From positions 4,850,717 to 4,914,716 of the forward strand of contig VZSR01000055.1 in NCBI GenBank assembly GCA_013398615.1: a stretch of 64,000 bases of DNA, given 5' to 3'. The notes beneath the pieces are model-generated. The model did not search any database. It saw only the letters and a program-made list of their open reading frames with translations, and had not been told where the DNA came from. The position numbers and the translations under genes are program-made. The DNA is from Brachypodius melanocephalos (Eukaryota > Chordata > Aves > Passeriformes > Pycnonotidae). Shown one piece after another: positions 22,336 through 35,495 of the stretch. Numbering within the stretch: the first letter of the stretch is position 1; each line of letters opens with the position of its first letter.

Positions 22336-25300
22336 GATTTACTATACTTTTTTTTGTGAATGGCTTTGAAATAGCTCACAGAACTGAGGAATCTGTAAAT
22401 AACAGACTTTAAAATTAAGAAACCTTAACACACCCCGACCCCCTCCAGTATTTGGATTTGCTTCATTAGAAGGCTGAAGCAAACAATCTTTCCCAAGGTC
22501 GTGGCTACAAATTAAACAAATTAAACTTGCAATTTTGAAGAATGATTAAATTCCCCAGGGGAAGAATAGAAATGTCCCTAGTGCATGGGAGATCCCTGTT
22601 AGCTCATTTCACAGCACATTTCCATTTTCTGGCACCGTGGAATGTGCTCCCTCTCTCCATCTGCTCCCAGAGCTGCAGATTTCTGCAGTTTTGGCAGGTG
22701 AGCAATTCAGACACAGATTTGGCAAATCTCTCCCCTGATGTGACATCTTTGGTGTCAGTTCTGCATTGTCTTGGCCAGCAGGTTCCAGCAGGAACCCACC
22801 CCGTTGCTTCATTCCACCATGGGATGTGATTTTTACCTCAAATCGTGCAGCAGCCAGGTTATGCCGAGGTGACAACACCTCAGTTGTTATTGCATTCATC
22901 TTGGTCCTGACCTTTAAGCCTCTCCTGGTGCAGAACACACACCTTTTATGCTCATTGAGCTTTCCTTTTCAATCAAGATGTGAAACTTCATTGTAGAGGT
23001 TGCCTCTGTACTCCAATTTTTGCGAAAAGAAAACATAACATTTACTTTTTATACTGGAGGAACATACTTGGAAAGGGCTGCTGTGCTCTTTAAACATGAG
23101 AATCCTTTTGTTTCAAATTGCTGTTGCTGCTCTCCAACATTCACTCATTTTCTTACGGGGTTTCTTTCCAGATTCTGCAGGGAGGATAACTGAACTGTGC
23201 TTCCAAAAATAAAAATTTGTGTTTTGTTGTTTTTTTTTCTTGGCTGGAGACAGATGGGGGCATATAGCATATTTTATCCCTTCAAAGACTAGAGGGTCTT
23301 TCATCCATTTCTGTGTAATGCAGCTTCCTGGCTGTGTGGCACAGGGTGCAGGATTAGTACCACAAGAAAATCTAGGAGCATACTGGCAGTCTCAGAAAGA
23401 AACGCTGCTTTGTAAGCCTGGTACTAAAGAAACAAAAAAGGGTTTTCCAAATCCCTTCTATGTCACATGGGGCTTGGAAGCTTCTGAAGGGAGAGGCTGG
23501 CACATCACTCCTTCAGGAGCACTGACATTTCCTCATGGAGATGCCAGGGAAGAAGGCCCCAGGATGGTGAATTTATTCCTTGCAAAGTTTTCCCTTCAAT
23601 TCTGCTTCTCCCTTCACTAATTCCAGGCAAAAGCTGGGTCAGTTTAATCGTGAATTCCATAGGTAACTGATGCCGCACCTTCTCTTCACGATGTGGATGC
23701 CCTAAAACACCCCAAAACTAAGGGAAATGAAGGACATTTCTACCAGGTTACTTGCAATTATTTCACCTACAGTTTTTAAATGTTGAAGCAGAGATTCTTG
23801 TTGCTCTTCACTGCTATCACTGGTTTGATGTAAATGTCCATCATGTTCTCCATAGAGAACCTTCTCAATTCTCCAACTGCTCCTGGGACATGCAAAAAAC
23901 CAACCAAAACAGCAGAAAAAAGGGCAGAAAAGCAACTAAGAAAACATAAGAATCTGGCTGGCACCTTATTAATGCCTCCTTCAAATAACCAAACCCATGT
24001 CTCAATAAATCTCATCCATTCTGGAGCCCAGTATTTATCAGCCTTATTATTCCCAATATTTTGCCTGTCATTCCTGAATGGTTGCTCAGAAACAAAAGCT
24101 TGTCCTTGAGAAGCAAGAGAAAGTTCCTCTATTTTCAGTCTGAATTGCCTCCTGATATAAGCATGGAAACACTGGGAACGATGCAAACTCTCTAGTAAAA
24201 TAAGATGATGGAGTACAGCTGGAAACACCTCAGCTTAATAGGTGTTGTGCCATTAACAGGGGATTTTATGGAAGCAAGCAGATGTAAATCTGTCAGGCAG
24301 ACAAAGATTTACAGTAATATCCCCCTGCAGTGGATGGTTTTCAGCACATTTAGGACTGTCAGGCAACTCGTGGGTTTTCCTCCATCCCTTTAGGCATGAA
24401 GGCCCCTTCATTTCATTTAGGGGCTGGGGTGTTCACCTTCAGGCACTCTGCACTGCCAGAGGAAGCTCTCCAGTTCCCTGTCCTTCTTTATGGATAGAAC
24501 CCACAGCTCAGGTGACTTTACACATCCTCATTTCCAAACAAGGACCTTGTCCCCTGTGCTGGACATTTAACAGACAAGACTCAACCTCGTGGCACAAGTA
24601 TTTACAAGGTTAAAGCACTGTCTGCGCTACAGCGCCTGCACATTCCCAAAAGCAGAGTGAAAAAGCCCTGCTTTTCTCCCAGGGGGACAGCAGCAGGGTA
24701 AAGGGGGCTGAAAACCTTTTTGGCAGCTCCAAAAAGCAGCCTGGGAAGTACCTGTGGGTTGCATCCCTAGCAGTGAAGATGATACAGGGAACTGCAATAA
24801 GGGTAGCTGGGACTCCACCATTTAAATTTGAGTTTATGGCAGGGGAAATTGATGTCAAAGACTGAAAAAACACAGTTGAAGTGATTCCTTCTGCCTTTCA
24901 CCCAAGTGCTCATACAAACACATCGGAACTCTGGAGGATTTCTCCAGCATGATGGGAGATGCCTTTCTCGGGATGAAGAAAAGCTTCACACAAATCAAAC
25001 TGCAATAACAAAGCAAAGCTTTAATTATACCTCACCATTTCTGCTCTCTTAACTGCAATCAGTGGTGTAATGAGCAAAATTATGTGATGCATCACGGGCA
25101 ACCCAACTTTTGAGTACACATATTCCAGTAGATGACCTCTGGCAATCAGTGCTAAACACAGAATCCGACTGTGTTAATAACTGAGGTAAAGAATCTCTCT
25201 ACCACAACGCTCCAGATGCAGCAAATCTCAAGCCCAGAAACTCCTCAAAAGCTGAGCAATTATGGGCTTAAATCCACTTCTGATCAAGAGTTCCAAAAGC

Positions 25301-28300
25301 ACCTGGTGTCCAAAAGAAAGCCTGTTATGTGCTTCCTGCAGAGAACCCCTTCTCTGCTTCAATCCTAATTAATCCTTCCAGCTGCTTCATCTCCAGCTGG
25401 GAAAAAACCAACAGCAGCAAAATACCTGCATCTCACAGGTTGATTCACAAAACTGCATCTTCCCCAACCAGCCAGCATCATGCTATTCCTACAAACTCAG
25501 TTTTGGCACAAAACCCCATAAATAATTGACTAGCAACCCATTCTAAATACCACTTACCAATTACCAGTGAAACATAGAGTGCATTCACTTGCATCCTGTG
25601 GTACTGCAGCTTATAACTGCAATTTCCATGTGAAAGCTATCTGCAAGATAAATTCAAATACACGGAGGCAGGAGCATTGAAACGAAATTAAAACATTTTG
25701 CAGTTTTGCTTTTTGCCACAAACCCTCTAATGGGCCTTCCACTTAAAGGCTTTTCCTCTATTAAAGTTCCACCATTTCAAATCCTGCTTTGACCACAGCC
25801 TGCCAGGAGTCTCCTCTCACCTTCACAGTGTCTCCCAATATTATTAAGCCAGGACTTATGAATTGCAGGAGCAGAAGAGGTCATCACAATCTTTAATCTT
25901 ACTCTCTGCACAAAATATAAAGACAACAAATGAGGCAGCAGCTCTGCCTCATCCCTAGAATTGGTTAGCTCCAGCAGTTAATTACATTTACAATTAAAAG
26001 TCTGTTCTTTATTTTGATTTTTATGACTGTCTTAATTGCATTGCTTGAATCCTATAATGCCTTTGTTATCCAACAGGCCTCCAGAGACAGGCAGCTTCTT
26101 TTCATAGCCTCAGCGACTTTGCTTCCTCTTCCTCCCCTGAAAATAGTTTTATGACAATGTTTACAATGAGAATTGTTTGAAATATCATGATTTTTGAAGG
26201 TGCAATTGCTTAGGAAGCTTTATTTCCCTTTCCACTATTTTGATTCATGTGAAGAACAGTAATTCAATTAATACTTTATCAAATACATTCACAATTGCTC
26301 ACACAGAGAAATTAGATTGATTCCCCAACCACAACTCCCTCCTACCTATGTTTGCAAATGTGTTTGGACGAATGGTTTGCAATACCTGTTGCAAACTGGG
26401 AGGAATTATTCAATCAAAATCTCCTTATTTTTTTTTCTTGTTTCAGACCCACAATTTCAAATGCAGCATCAGATGTCCCAGAAAATAACTATATAGAATT
26501 TATTTATCTTCACAAAAGGAAAAAAAATTTGATACATACCTATATGAAGATACAACTGGGGTCATATACCCAAATTAATTAAAAAAAGTACATGGCTACT
26601 CAAAACCAGTCACTCAAACATGAATATTCCATAAATATTGCTACATTTTATGTCCATTCTTCAGCATTTTTCCTGGGATGCTGCTTTAACTCTTCCAAGA
26701 TGGAATATTTTTGCAATTTGGGCCATTTTATTGCTGGGAGATGGACACAAAAATATGAAAACTCCCCAGTAACTCTGTGCTTTTCTCAACAGCACCACTG
26801 AAAGCAGCAGATCCACCCATAATTAAGATAAAGTCACTGTGGGATGAACTGGAAGCCAGCATTTTCTGAACTATATTTTCCCCACGTTTCTGAAAATTAG
26901 GATATAAACTCATTTGAAATGTGTGCACTACACATTCTGCTCATGATTCACCTTCACACACCTGCAATATTTCATATGGCCCTGCCTGGGTTCCCCAACA
27001 ATCCACAGGAATGGAATCCCCTCAATTACAGAATCTATTCCTGTACTTACTGTAGCCAAGTAACAATTTCCTCCACTGCTATGTGCTTAAACTACTTTCT
27101 TTGTTGGTGTGAAAAACTCAAGACTTAGGGGAAGGAATGCAGAGGCAAGAAAACCACAAGGAATTAAAAACCAGGAAAACAACCCTTTCTACACCTCTGC
27201 TCACAGGAATAAAGGTTGTCACTCTCTGAACTTCACCAAAAAAAACTTCCTCAAGGAATTTCCTTCTGTGATTCCATCCCCTGGAGCATAAATTACAGAA
27301 TAAATACAGGGCAGCTGCTGGGATTGAGCATCATTTGTTGTGCTGTGTGCCTGGAAAGATCCAGTAGCTCGTGGCTGTGCCCAGGGCCCCTCAGGAGCTG
27401 CAGTTTCACAGCTTGATTCCCGGGGCTGCTGCTCCTGATGAGTTTCTGGAGCTTCACACACCCTGGGAAAGGCTCTCCCTGATGAAGTTCCCCAACAGGC
27501 AATGCAGAAAACATCAGTGCAAAAACACAGATAAGGCAAAGCACACCGGGGGGGGGGCAGGAGGAAGCACCCAGAGTGCTTTGGCAGAGGTGGATTTGTC
27601 TTTTTTCCCTCTTTTCCTTGCTGCACTGTCATTGTCTTTTCCTTCTCTGCATTTTTATTCACTGCCAGGGTTGCCCTTATCCAGCTGAAGTGCAGGGATC
27701 ACTTGGGGAGCTGGGGAATTCTGTATTTCCACAAGGATCACCAGTGCTAATTGCACAGCGTGACTCGATGTGCTGGGGAGAGCAAGGAAATTGAAAGAGC
27801 TGGGAATAAGTCAACCAGGAAACTTCAGCTGAGGGCAAAAAATAAACTATTTCACACACACAAGCTCCACAATAACTACAAATTCTTTCTTATTTCCTTT
27901 CAAAGCACTACAAACAATTTTCACAAGTGCCTTTTGGTCAGAGAAAGAATCTTCATAGCTGGTGTAACCTCTATAGTATGTGCTCATCTTTTACTTTCCA
28001 CATAACTGTGTGGACATTCAAGAGACCTCTTAATAAAGTAGGGATTTATGAAGTCACCTTCCAGCCACTAAAATCTCAAGAGCATTCATCTAGGACGTTG
28101 ACATTTTTATGTAGCCAGCAGTGAGATTATGGCTGTATGCTTGGCTTCAAGTCTTTTATTTTAAAATAAAATCTGGGAAAAAACCCCAAAACCAAACCCA
28201 ACCCAAACCTATGGATCAGCATAAAGAAGATAGTGGGTGGTCAGTTCATTCTTACTTTGAGATTTACTCAAAATCTCAAAAAAAAGTATTTAAGTATTAT

Positions 28301-28477
28301 TTGGGGTTCAAAAAACAACAACAACGACTCCTATGAAATAAAGACTAGTTTAAATAGTGCCTCATTGTGTTTTAGAGTGAAATGATACAGAACAGTTTAC
28401 TATTGTACAGGTATTTGCTGAGTGAACTGTATTTCCTCACCCAGCTTGCAAATATTTATATTTTTGGCATTAATATT
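22336..28477. other. Unique non-coding sequence
   Basis: No gene is recognised. The longest frames (23219-23620 +, 23776-24228 -, 27219-27662 -) are 133-150 codons with no recognisable domains and probably arise by chance. The block 25960-26300 is rich in homeodomain-type cores (TTAATTA, CAATTAA) and may be a regulatory element. A G10 run lies at 27548-27557. Confidence 0.55.
27548..27557 (+). repeat. G10 mononucleotide run
   Basis: Ten consecutive G after ACACC. Such runs are length-unstable and are often miscounted in assemblies. Confidence 0.8.
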
Positions 28478-28768
28478 GATCTCTTAGGGATGACAACTCA
28501 TACCCAGCATCTATTTCAACCTCAGATGATTGATCTCCGCCCTTTGGCTCACACAGCCGCATTTCATCCACCTCACTGTCTGCTTTCCCAGCCCACATCT
28601 CACCAAATTATTGGACACCCTCTCATTTCATTGCAAGAGGTTCTTTGGGAAATGCTTAACCAGGAAAAACCTGCACAGGCTGTTCCTAGTCACCTTCTCA
28701 TTCTCCATGTGCCTGGAGATGACTTCCCAGTGCCCGGAAAGGGTATGAACCGTCTGTAGCTCCCCAGA
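28478..28768 (-). mobile_element. CR1 LINE fragment, reverse-transcriptase region (3' half of split copy)
   Basis: Read on the minus strand, this follows the CR1 ORF2 reverse-transcriptase coding region just downstream of the part at 29335-29500. Landmarks on the minus strand are GGGGAGCTACAGACGG, CAGGCACATGGAGA, AAGGTGACTAGGAACAG and GCAGACAGTGAGGTGGAT. In the CR1 sequence I remember they read GGGAACTACAGGCCTG, CAGGCACATGGAGGA, AAGGTGACTGGGAACAG and TGGACAGTGAGGTGGAT. The frame is broken and blocks are missing (for example between the GGTTTTTCC and TGTGGGCTGG segments), so it is a dead fossil. It is separated from its 5' part by the LTR at 28769-29334. Confidence 0.8.
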
Positions 28769-29334
28769 TGTTACTTTCTATCTTCTTTTCTACCAGGGTT
28801 GAGATTAAATGCTCCAGATGCTATTTCTTATTCTGACTCAGATGTTTATTAATTCTTATTTATGTTACAATCTCACAAGCCGTCAGTTCTACAGCACTTC
28901 TAGCTGACTAACTAAAAATGGCTCTATCTCTTTACAAGGTCTTTGAAGGATAAATCATCCAATTGATAAATGACACCTAAATTATTTTTACTTTTAACCC
29001 AATAACCAACCCCTGGTTCACAATGTGGATTTTTCTACCCAGTTACAAAACACCACCCAGACCTATGAAGAAGGTGAAAAAGAACAATTTAGCCTATGCC
29101 CTAAATCCTCCATCTTGCTTTATATATATATTACTATATTCTAAAACTTTAAACTCTGAGTTTTGCACCCTGTGATATCACACACTTCTATCCAAACTCC
29201 ACACCCATAATCCCAATGCCATCACTCAATTTCTCCACGGTCTCAGGTCAAATGCAGAGTTTGCTTGGGGGTCAGTGCCTGTCAGCACAGAAAGCCTGGA
29301 ATTCTCCGTGACCCTTCTCCGTAGGGTTCCAACA
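28769..29334 (-). mobile_element. Solo LTR (LTR-C family) inserted in CR1
   Basis: The 566-bp element on the minus strand starts TGTTGGAACCCT and ends AGTAACA. It is flanked by CCCAGA (28763-28768) and CCCAAA (29335-29340), a 6-bp target duplication with one mismatch. The host CR1 resumes on both sides, which confirms both boundaries independently. A TATA-like TATATATATAAAG (minus strand, near 29117-29129) and a poly(A) signal (TTTATT on +, 28845-28850) are present. It is homologous over nearly its whole length to 57418-58007. Six-base duplications are typical of ERVK-like (betaretroviral) integrases, so that assignment is inferred. No internal retroviral genes are present, as expected of a solo LTR left by recombination. 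Confidence 0.88.
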
Positions 29335-29500
29335 CCCAAATCTTTTTTCTTTCCCTTCCTGACAACAGGGGTAAAGTTCTCCTGGAGAAAATTCCCAGTC
29401 ACCACAGCCTTCCTAAGATAACCTACAGCACCTTTGCAGTGGCACTGGGCAGCTCCCTCAGCAGCCCTGGATACATCCCAGGGATTTGTCTGTGTGCCAT
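29335..29500 (-). mobile_element. CR1 LINE fragment, start of reverse-transcriptase region (5' half of split copy)
   Basis: Minus-strand frames encode the CR1 ORF2 motif GMYPGLLREL (29450-29479) and, in another frame, ENFTPVVRKGKKKDLG (29334-29381). These match the CR1 motifs GMHPRVLREL and ANVTPIFKKGKKEDPG at the start of the reverse-transcriptase domain. A frameshift therefore separates them. The second motif runs straight into the LTR boundary, and coding resemblance resumes at 28768 with the next CR1 residues (GSYRRF against GNYRPV). The upstream limit near 29500 is approximate. Confidence 0.85.
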
Positions 29501-32023
29501 ATTCCCCCCAACAGGGGTCACAGACTGCACCTCCAGAGGGAGAGGGCTCATCTTCCACCCCTCACCCTTCTGGAAAACAACCCAGCTGCTCAGGAAGTGA
29601 AATGTGGCTGTCTTGACACTGCTCTTCAATTTGATAAAGCAGGACAGGTCAAGGGAGGCAATTCAGGATGGATAAAGTTCTTCACTTAGCCACAAAAGCA
29701 ATCACATTTATTTCTCCCTGAATTTGTCAAGAAGAAGATGCAGACGGCCTGAAGCCTGCACAGCCACTTTAAAAGCATTGGTGTGCCAAAGGAAAGGCAC
29801 AGAGAACTTCCTGAGGAATGTATTAGGGTCTCGTTCAAAACCTGGATTTGTGCTGCTCTGCTTCTTCAAAGCTTCATCTCTATCCCACTCCAAAAAAAGC
29901 AACAGATTTGGGATTGAAAACAGAAGGAACAGCACTGGGGCAGGGGGAAAAATGGGGAAGAAGATGATTAAAATAAGAGCTGTCCTCCCACTACACACAG
30001 GTAACACTCTGACAGCTTCTCCAGCTATCATGTCATATAAAAAGCATTCTGAATTAACTTCAGACCTTTTTAATTTCTGATTTCAAATTAAACCTCCTCC
30101 AAATGCCCACCCACCTCAACAGAGACAATTTAATTAATTCCCTGAAGATATATTCGAAGAGACATGAGAGCCACCCCCTTAAGGATAGGTAATAAGGGTT
30201 CTGCCCAAAATAGGAGACAAGGAGAAAATACCACAGAGGATATTAAAGCCTATTTTGTGTCAGCTGAGGCAAACACAGCATCTAAGAATGAAACTGTCCC
30301 AGTAGCTTTAAAGGCTGCTAAATGATCACCTTTAACATCACTTCTGACTCCTTCAGTGACTCTGACATTCACAGTTGTATTCATGGTAATATTTTTATTG
30401 ATTTTGCTGCCTTCATGGAGAGGATTCCCTGCTTTAGCCCAAGACTCAGAACTAGGCAGAGGTTTTGGTAAAGATGGTATCAAAAGAGGCCAAATGCAGA
30501 AACCTCCAGGCATCTGAACACCTTCAGCACATCCCTTGCATGGGAGGTGTCATTTACCAAAACTGTCTGGACATCAATCTCGAGCATAAGAAACCCCACA
30601 CACCTAATTCTGAGCATCTGCAGTTCACTGTTCTTCCATTTTTCACATCTGATCTGGATTTTGCTACTCCAGAACCATCAAAGCACCTGATTAAACATTC
30701 AAAGGATCACTAAGCCATCAGTCTACAGAAGGAGCCAAAACTGCATTTACTTTCCTTTCTTTAATCTTCCAGACCTTAATTGCCATATTGACAAAAAAGA
30801 AACAGTTGTTTACCTTCTAAAGTCTCAGGAGTGCCTGCCAAATTAATCCTTTTAAGCAGCATTTCTCCAGCTCCAGAAACAAGTAAGCAGCATGCAAAGC
30901 AGCGAGATACTCCCCTAAGAGGCAGTAAACACACACTGCTTCAAAATTGACCTTGACTATTTTAACTTGTCACAGATTTCTTCTTTCCTGTTTCATAGAG
31001 GCTCCAAAAGGCGGGTTTGCTTCTCAGAGCAATCAGGAGACTTTGAAACTTATGCAAAAGAAGTTTTATAACCTAGATGTGTGCAGGGGCCGAAACAGAG
31101 TCAAGGTGGTGGAGCAGAGTTACCTAAAGAATGAGCTCAGAGAATCCTAAAGCACAAAGAAAAAATATTTTGTGTTAGACTCCTGACAAATATGAACATG
31201 ACCTGCACATTGCAAACACTGTGAAACAGTGAATTGTACTAATCGTGATGCTGTGTCCTAAAATTAGCCAGTACTGTACATTTTAGAGCACCAAAAGTTT
31301 TCCTTCCCCAGACTGAATTATCACCCACTCTGTAGATAAATCCACAGGAGTGGGAAGTTTGTACCTCAACTGACTTTTGTCTTACAACTGAAACATCGAA
31401 ACAAGTATTGCTTCCTGTTAGATGATGCTGAAAATTCAGTTTGCAATGAAAATTAAATTTATCGCAAAAAAGCGCTTCGTGTATCAATACCAAACTGGAA
31501 GCATGCTGATGGGCTTTATTTACAATCCCCAATAAACTGGAATACCCTGAGTGATTCGCAGCTGTTATCCACTCATTGCCCTCTGTCTGCCCTGAGGTAA
31601 ACCAGGGTTCTCTGGGGAGGGTCTTGCCCATTTTGTCTGCAGCAGGAAACACACCCAAAACGCTGCATTGAAGCAGCTGGTCAATGGCAGGAAATTCAAA
31701 TGAAGGAGCTGCATGTTTAGGTGCAATCCAGCACACAGCAGCTATGATTGCCACTTTTTTGCTATCTGATGGCTTCTCCCTGTTTTAGGGATCTCAGAGC
31801 CTTTATATGACCCCCTACTGTCATCTCTAAATTCCACTGGCTCACAGTTGTTCACCTCAGCATTATTTTAGTCTAGAAGAGTTTTGAAGAGATTTTTTTG
31901 CAAAAAGAAGCCTGTAATCAAGCCAAAAATAAAACCTAATTTGAGAGGAAATAAGTGAGAAATGAGGTTTTTAGGTTGCTACCTGGGTTCTGAGTGAGAT
32001 CAATGGGAATAAAAGGGTATCAG

Positions 32024-32054
32024 TAATATATTGTATATATATGTCCTATATATC
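32024..32054. repeat. AT-rich dinucleotide tract
   Basis: TATATTGTATATATATG followed by CCTATATATC; an imperfect (TA)n tract. Confidence 0.7.
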
Positions 32055-35000
32055 TCTTCAGAAAAATATAATACAGATAGTTTCTCCAACCTTACTATTT
32101 AGATAGAGTGGGAAGTGGCAGGGCCCTTTTCATTTTGCCAATTCATTACATCCCTTGTCAAGATTACTTTAAAAAATAAGCAGGTTCGGAAAAATAATTT
32201 AGGAGAGCACTTCAGCATCAGAGCTGCTTCCCAGGCATTAATTGATCATTCCACTACGAAAAAGTGTGTCTACTTTGCCCCACTGCCCAAGACTGATCTC
32301 TGCTTGAGGGATAATCTCTCTGCTTGCAAACAGTAGCACTGGTCCCATTCATTTTACTTTGGATGGACCAGGGTTTACAAGAAGACTCTCTAACTCCATT
32401 AATGTAAAACTATCAGCAGCAGCCAAAAGCCCACGAGTTTGAAAGATCTGTAGCAGCAAATAGGTTGAATATTGGGCAAGAACAAAGAGGAAAAAACTGT
32501 AAAACTCTCCAGTGAGGACAGGCACCCGAGGGGTGACACGGATTCCCTCCTGCTTTCTGTCTGCGTGGAATTCTGCAGCTCCAGAGTGCACAGAGCCATT
32601 TGCATTCTAACCCAGCAAGCAACAGGCTAAAAATAGTGCTGAAAATCCACTCTGTGGAGACTGAGCAGTGCTCTGGGAAGTTTAAATTTAAACCCATTTT
32701 TTCCCTGGCAATTATAGGCAGGTGTGGCAGAAAAGGAACCCAGGGCTTATCGCTCTTTGCAGAGATGTTCCCGTTTGCAAGGGAAACCATGTGCCTATAA
32801 TACATATTAATGTACCAGCATGCCTGTGCACGTTCACTTCAGCTTCCTGGGAGCCTTCCTGCCTTGATGTCTATCCTTTTGCCACAGCTGGAAATAAAAT
32901 AATAAACAGAAAGTGGAGCTGCCTTTCCCTTTCAGACACCGCCAGTGAAGATTGTCCCAGGCACTACAAACTTTTAAATTTGATCCCTGGTACCACAGCC
33001 CCTGCTCTGCAGAGCCCATTGTGCTAACTATGCACTGACAGGCCTGGTTTAGAGATGCAGTGAAAAATTGCAGACCTCAATGTAAGGTATAAATCACCAG
33101 AACATGAGATCAGATTGGCAAAATGCTGCCAATACTGAAAAATCTACCAGCAGGCAAGATGACCACCAGTAACACCAGCCAGAACAGGGGACTGCCCTGA
33201 CAAAGAGCTTTTCAGAGAGCTGATGCTCATTCAAAACATTTATATTTTAATATGCAGGATAAATGGCAGCTCGAGCACACTGTGGCATAGCAATTATTGC
33301 TGGGCTATCAGACAAAACCCAGAAATATTCCCTCATTCTTGTTTCCTTTTCAGTGTATCCCCTTGACCACTGAAAATAAGGCTGGTCTCCCCACCAGAAG
33401 CAAGACCGCTTTCTAAGGAGACAAAATCCATGTCCCAACTGGCCACTGGCATCTCCCATCGCACAAAGATAGGAACAAAACCCTGAAGAAACCATCAACA
33501 CATCTCCTCAGTGACTGAACTGCTGTTAAAAGTGTGGAACTTGTGGAGAGTTGGTTTCTTTGAGCAACAGCTTTTTTTTTTCTAATTATTGAGAGGGGAA
33601 AAAAATATTAGGAAACATATTAGGAAACAGTAGTTTTTCAGGAAATGTTCCTAAAAACTTGTGAAAAAGCTGTCTGGTTGGACACTCTGGAGTACCCAAA
33701 TTTTAATTTCCACCAAAAAACACGCTGAGACCCTAGATCCCACACACCCCCAGCTATTACTCTCTTTCCTAGAGAAAAAGAAAAGCAGAAACCCCTCAAT
33801 GCAGGAGTTGTGCCATCAAGAACATTAAAATGAACTCTACAATACGTGGGAGATGCAAACAACACATGAAATATCATTCCTTTGTTGTCTTCGTGCTCCA
33901 AAGCTACACCTCCAGGATTTTTGTGACAGGCAGACAGTTCATTTCCTTTAATCTCCACTTGCATCTGTACCTAAGTATTTTCTCCAAAGTCTTGCCCTAC
34001 TTTTAGCAGCAGCAGGGCAAAAACATACAAAGAGAATAAACAAGACGCCTCTCGTTGCATCCCTAGAAAAGGAGTTGTGTCCCAGCTGGGGTGAAGGTAC
34101 ACAAGACTCAGGAAAGGGAGGTAAGGAGGGAGTGGAGCTCAACAGATAAAAAACCTGAAGTGAGGAACCCTGAATCAGAAATCCTGGCTGTGAAGAAAAC
34201 CTAGGAATTTCCCCACAAAAGAAACATTAATATGTGAGAGCGTGGCTGTGCAAATTAAGAGTGGTGTAACTCATTTCCTCAAACGTGCAAAGTCCTAAAA
34301 TATTCAGTCAGAATGTGCAGACTTAAGGCTCTGTAACTGTCTGAACTAAAATCATCAATCTATGAGATCACACAGAACACTTTTCAGAGTAGCATGTCTT
34401 ATTTCATTGTCTAAAACAATTAAAACCTCCATTAAGCTACAGGCACACAGCTACCCCTGCAAATCTGAGATTGTCAAAACTCTCTTTATCTCATCTATCA
34501 TAACCTGATGACCTTTAGAAAGGCAAACGTGCAACATGCAACCATTTTGCTTTGAATCTGTCTCACTAGAAATTGTTGCCACACGACAATATAATGTAAA
34601 ATACAATGCAATTTATTGTGGCCTTTCATTCGTCTGTCCACACAGTTCACAAGCCACTTTGAAGTGATCATTGTTTTGATCAAAAAATATGCTAGGAAAT
34701 ACCTTTCTCTTTTATTAAAGGAGGATAAACATTCCCAACAACAGTTCCTCTGAAAACCAGAATGAAAAAGCCCAAACTATAAACACTCAAACAGCATGGA
34801 GAGCATTAATGCTTCCCTTTGTCCTTTTAAAGATTTATTGTTTTTGAAGGCACTGCCCCTCAACAGCTCACCACAGCAAGGCTGCATAGTGCTGCAACCC
34901 AGACCAGGCTCACAGGAGAAATAAATGAGAGCTCCTGAAACAGCTGACATGAACTGAGTTTCTCCTCACTTTACAGTCCCTCCCTCCAGGTCTTCATTTC

Positions 35001-35398
35001 TCCACCAGGAAAAAGTGAGAGGTTGGAACACACCATGGGAATTGTTATTTAAAGGCAAAGCACTGCTGCAGTGCACCTCTTTTTAAAAAGATAATCTTAA
35101 TTTTGATAGCTATTCATACTTCAAACTATTAAAAGCACTGGAATTCAGACAGCTTGCAATATTCCTACAAAAATTACTTTTTGCTGAAAACACATTGTGA
35201 AGTTGGTCCCACTGGAACAGGACCAGCTGCCAGCAGGGCATTGCTTTCTCCATTTAGGAAGGGGCATTTCCATTCCTTGTTCCAAAGCATGCCAAAATCC
35301 AAACCAAACCTCCACTGGTGCATTACTGATGCTTCAAAATCCACCTGACTTTGGCCTAACATAATCAAGATATCAGGGTAAGAAGTGGAAAATGAAAC

Positions 35399-35417
35399 AA
35401 AGACAGACAGACAGACA
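35399..35417 (+). repeat. (GACA)n microsatellite
   Basis: Four consecutive GACA units. Confidence 0.85.
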
Positions 35418-35477
35418 TATTAAATCAGTCTATATGCCACACATGGGACTTCCAGGCAAGATTTTTGCTCCTCCAGG

Positions 35478-35495
35478 TTTTTTTTTTTTTTTTTT
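35478..35495 (+). repeat. Poly(T) run, 18 bases
   Basis: Uninterrupted T18, equivalent to a poly(A) run on the minus strand. No retroposon body is recognised on either side. Confidence 0.85.

Noticed and set aside
27219..27662. 147-codon minus-strand frame
   Set aside because: Ends in low-complexity lysine/glutamine-rich sequence. No domain, and it overlaps another equally long frame on the opposite strand.
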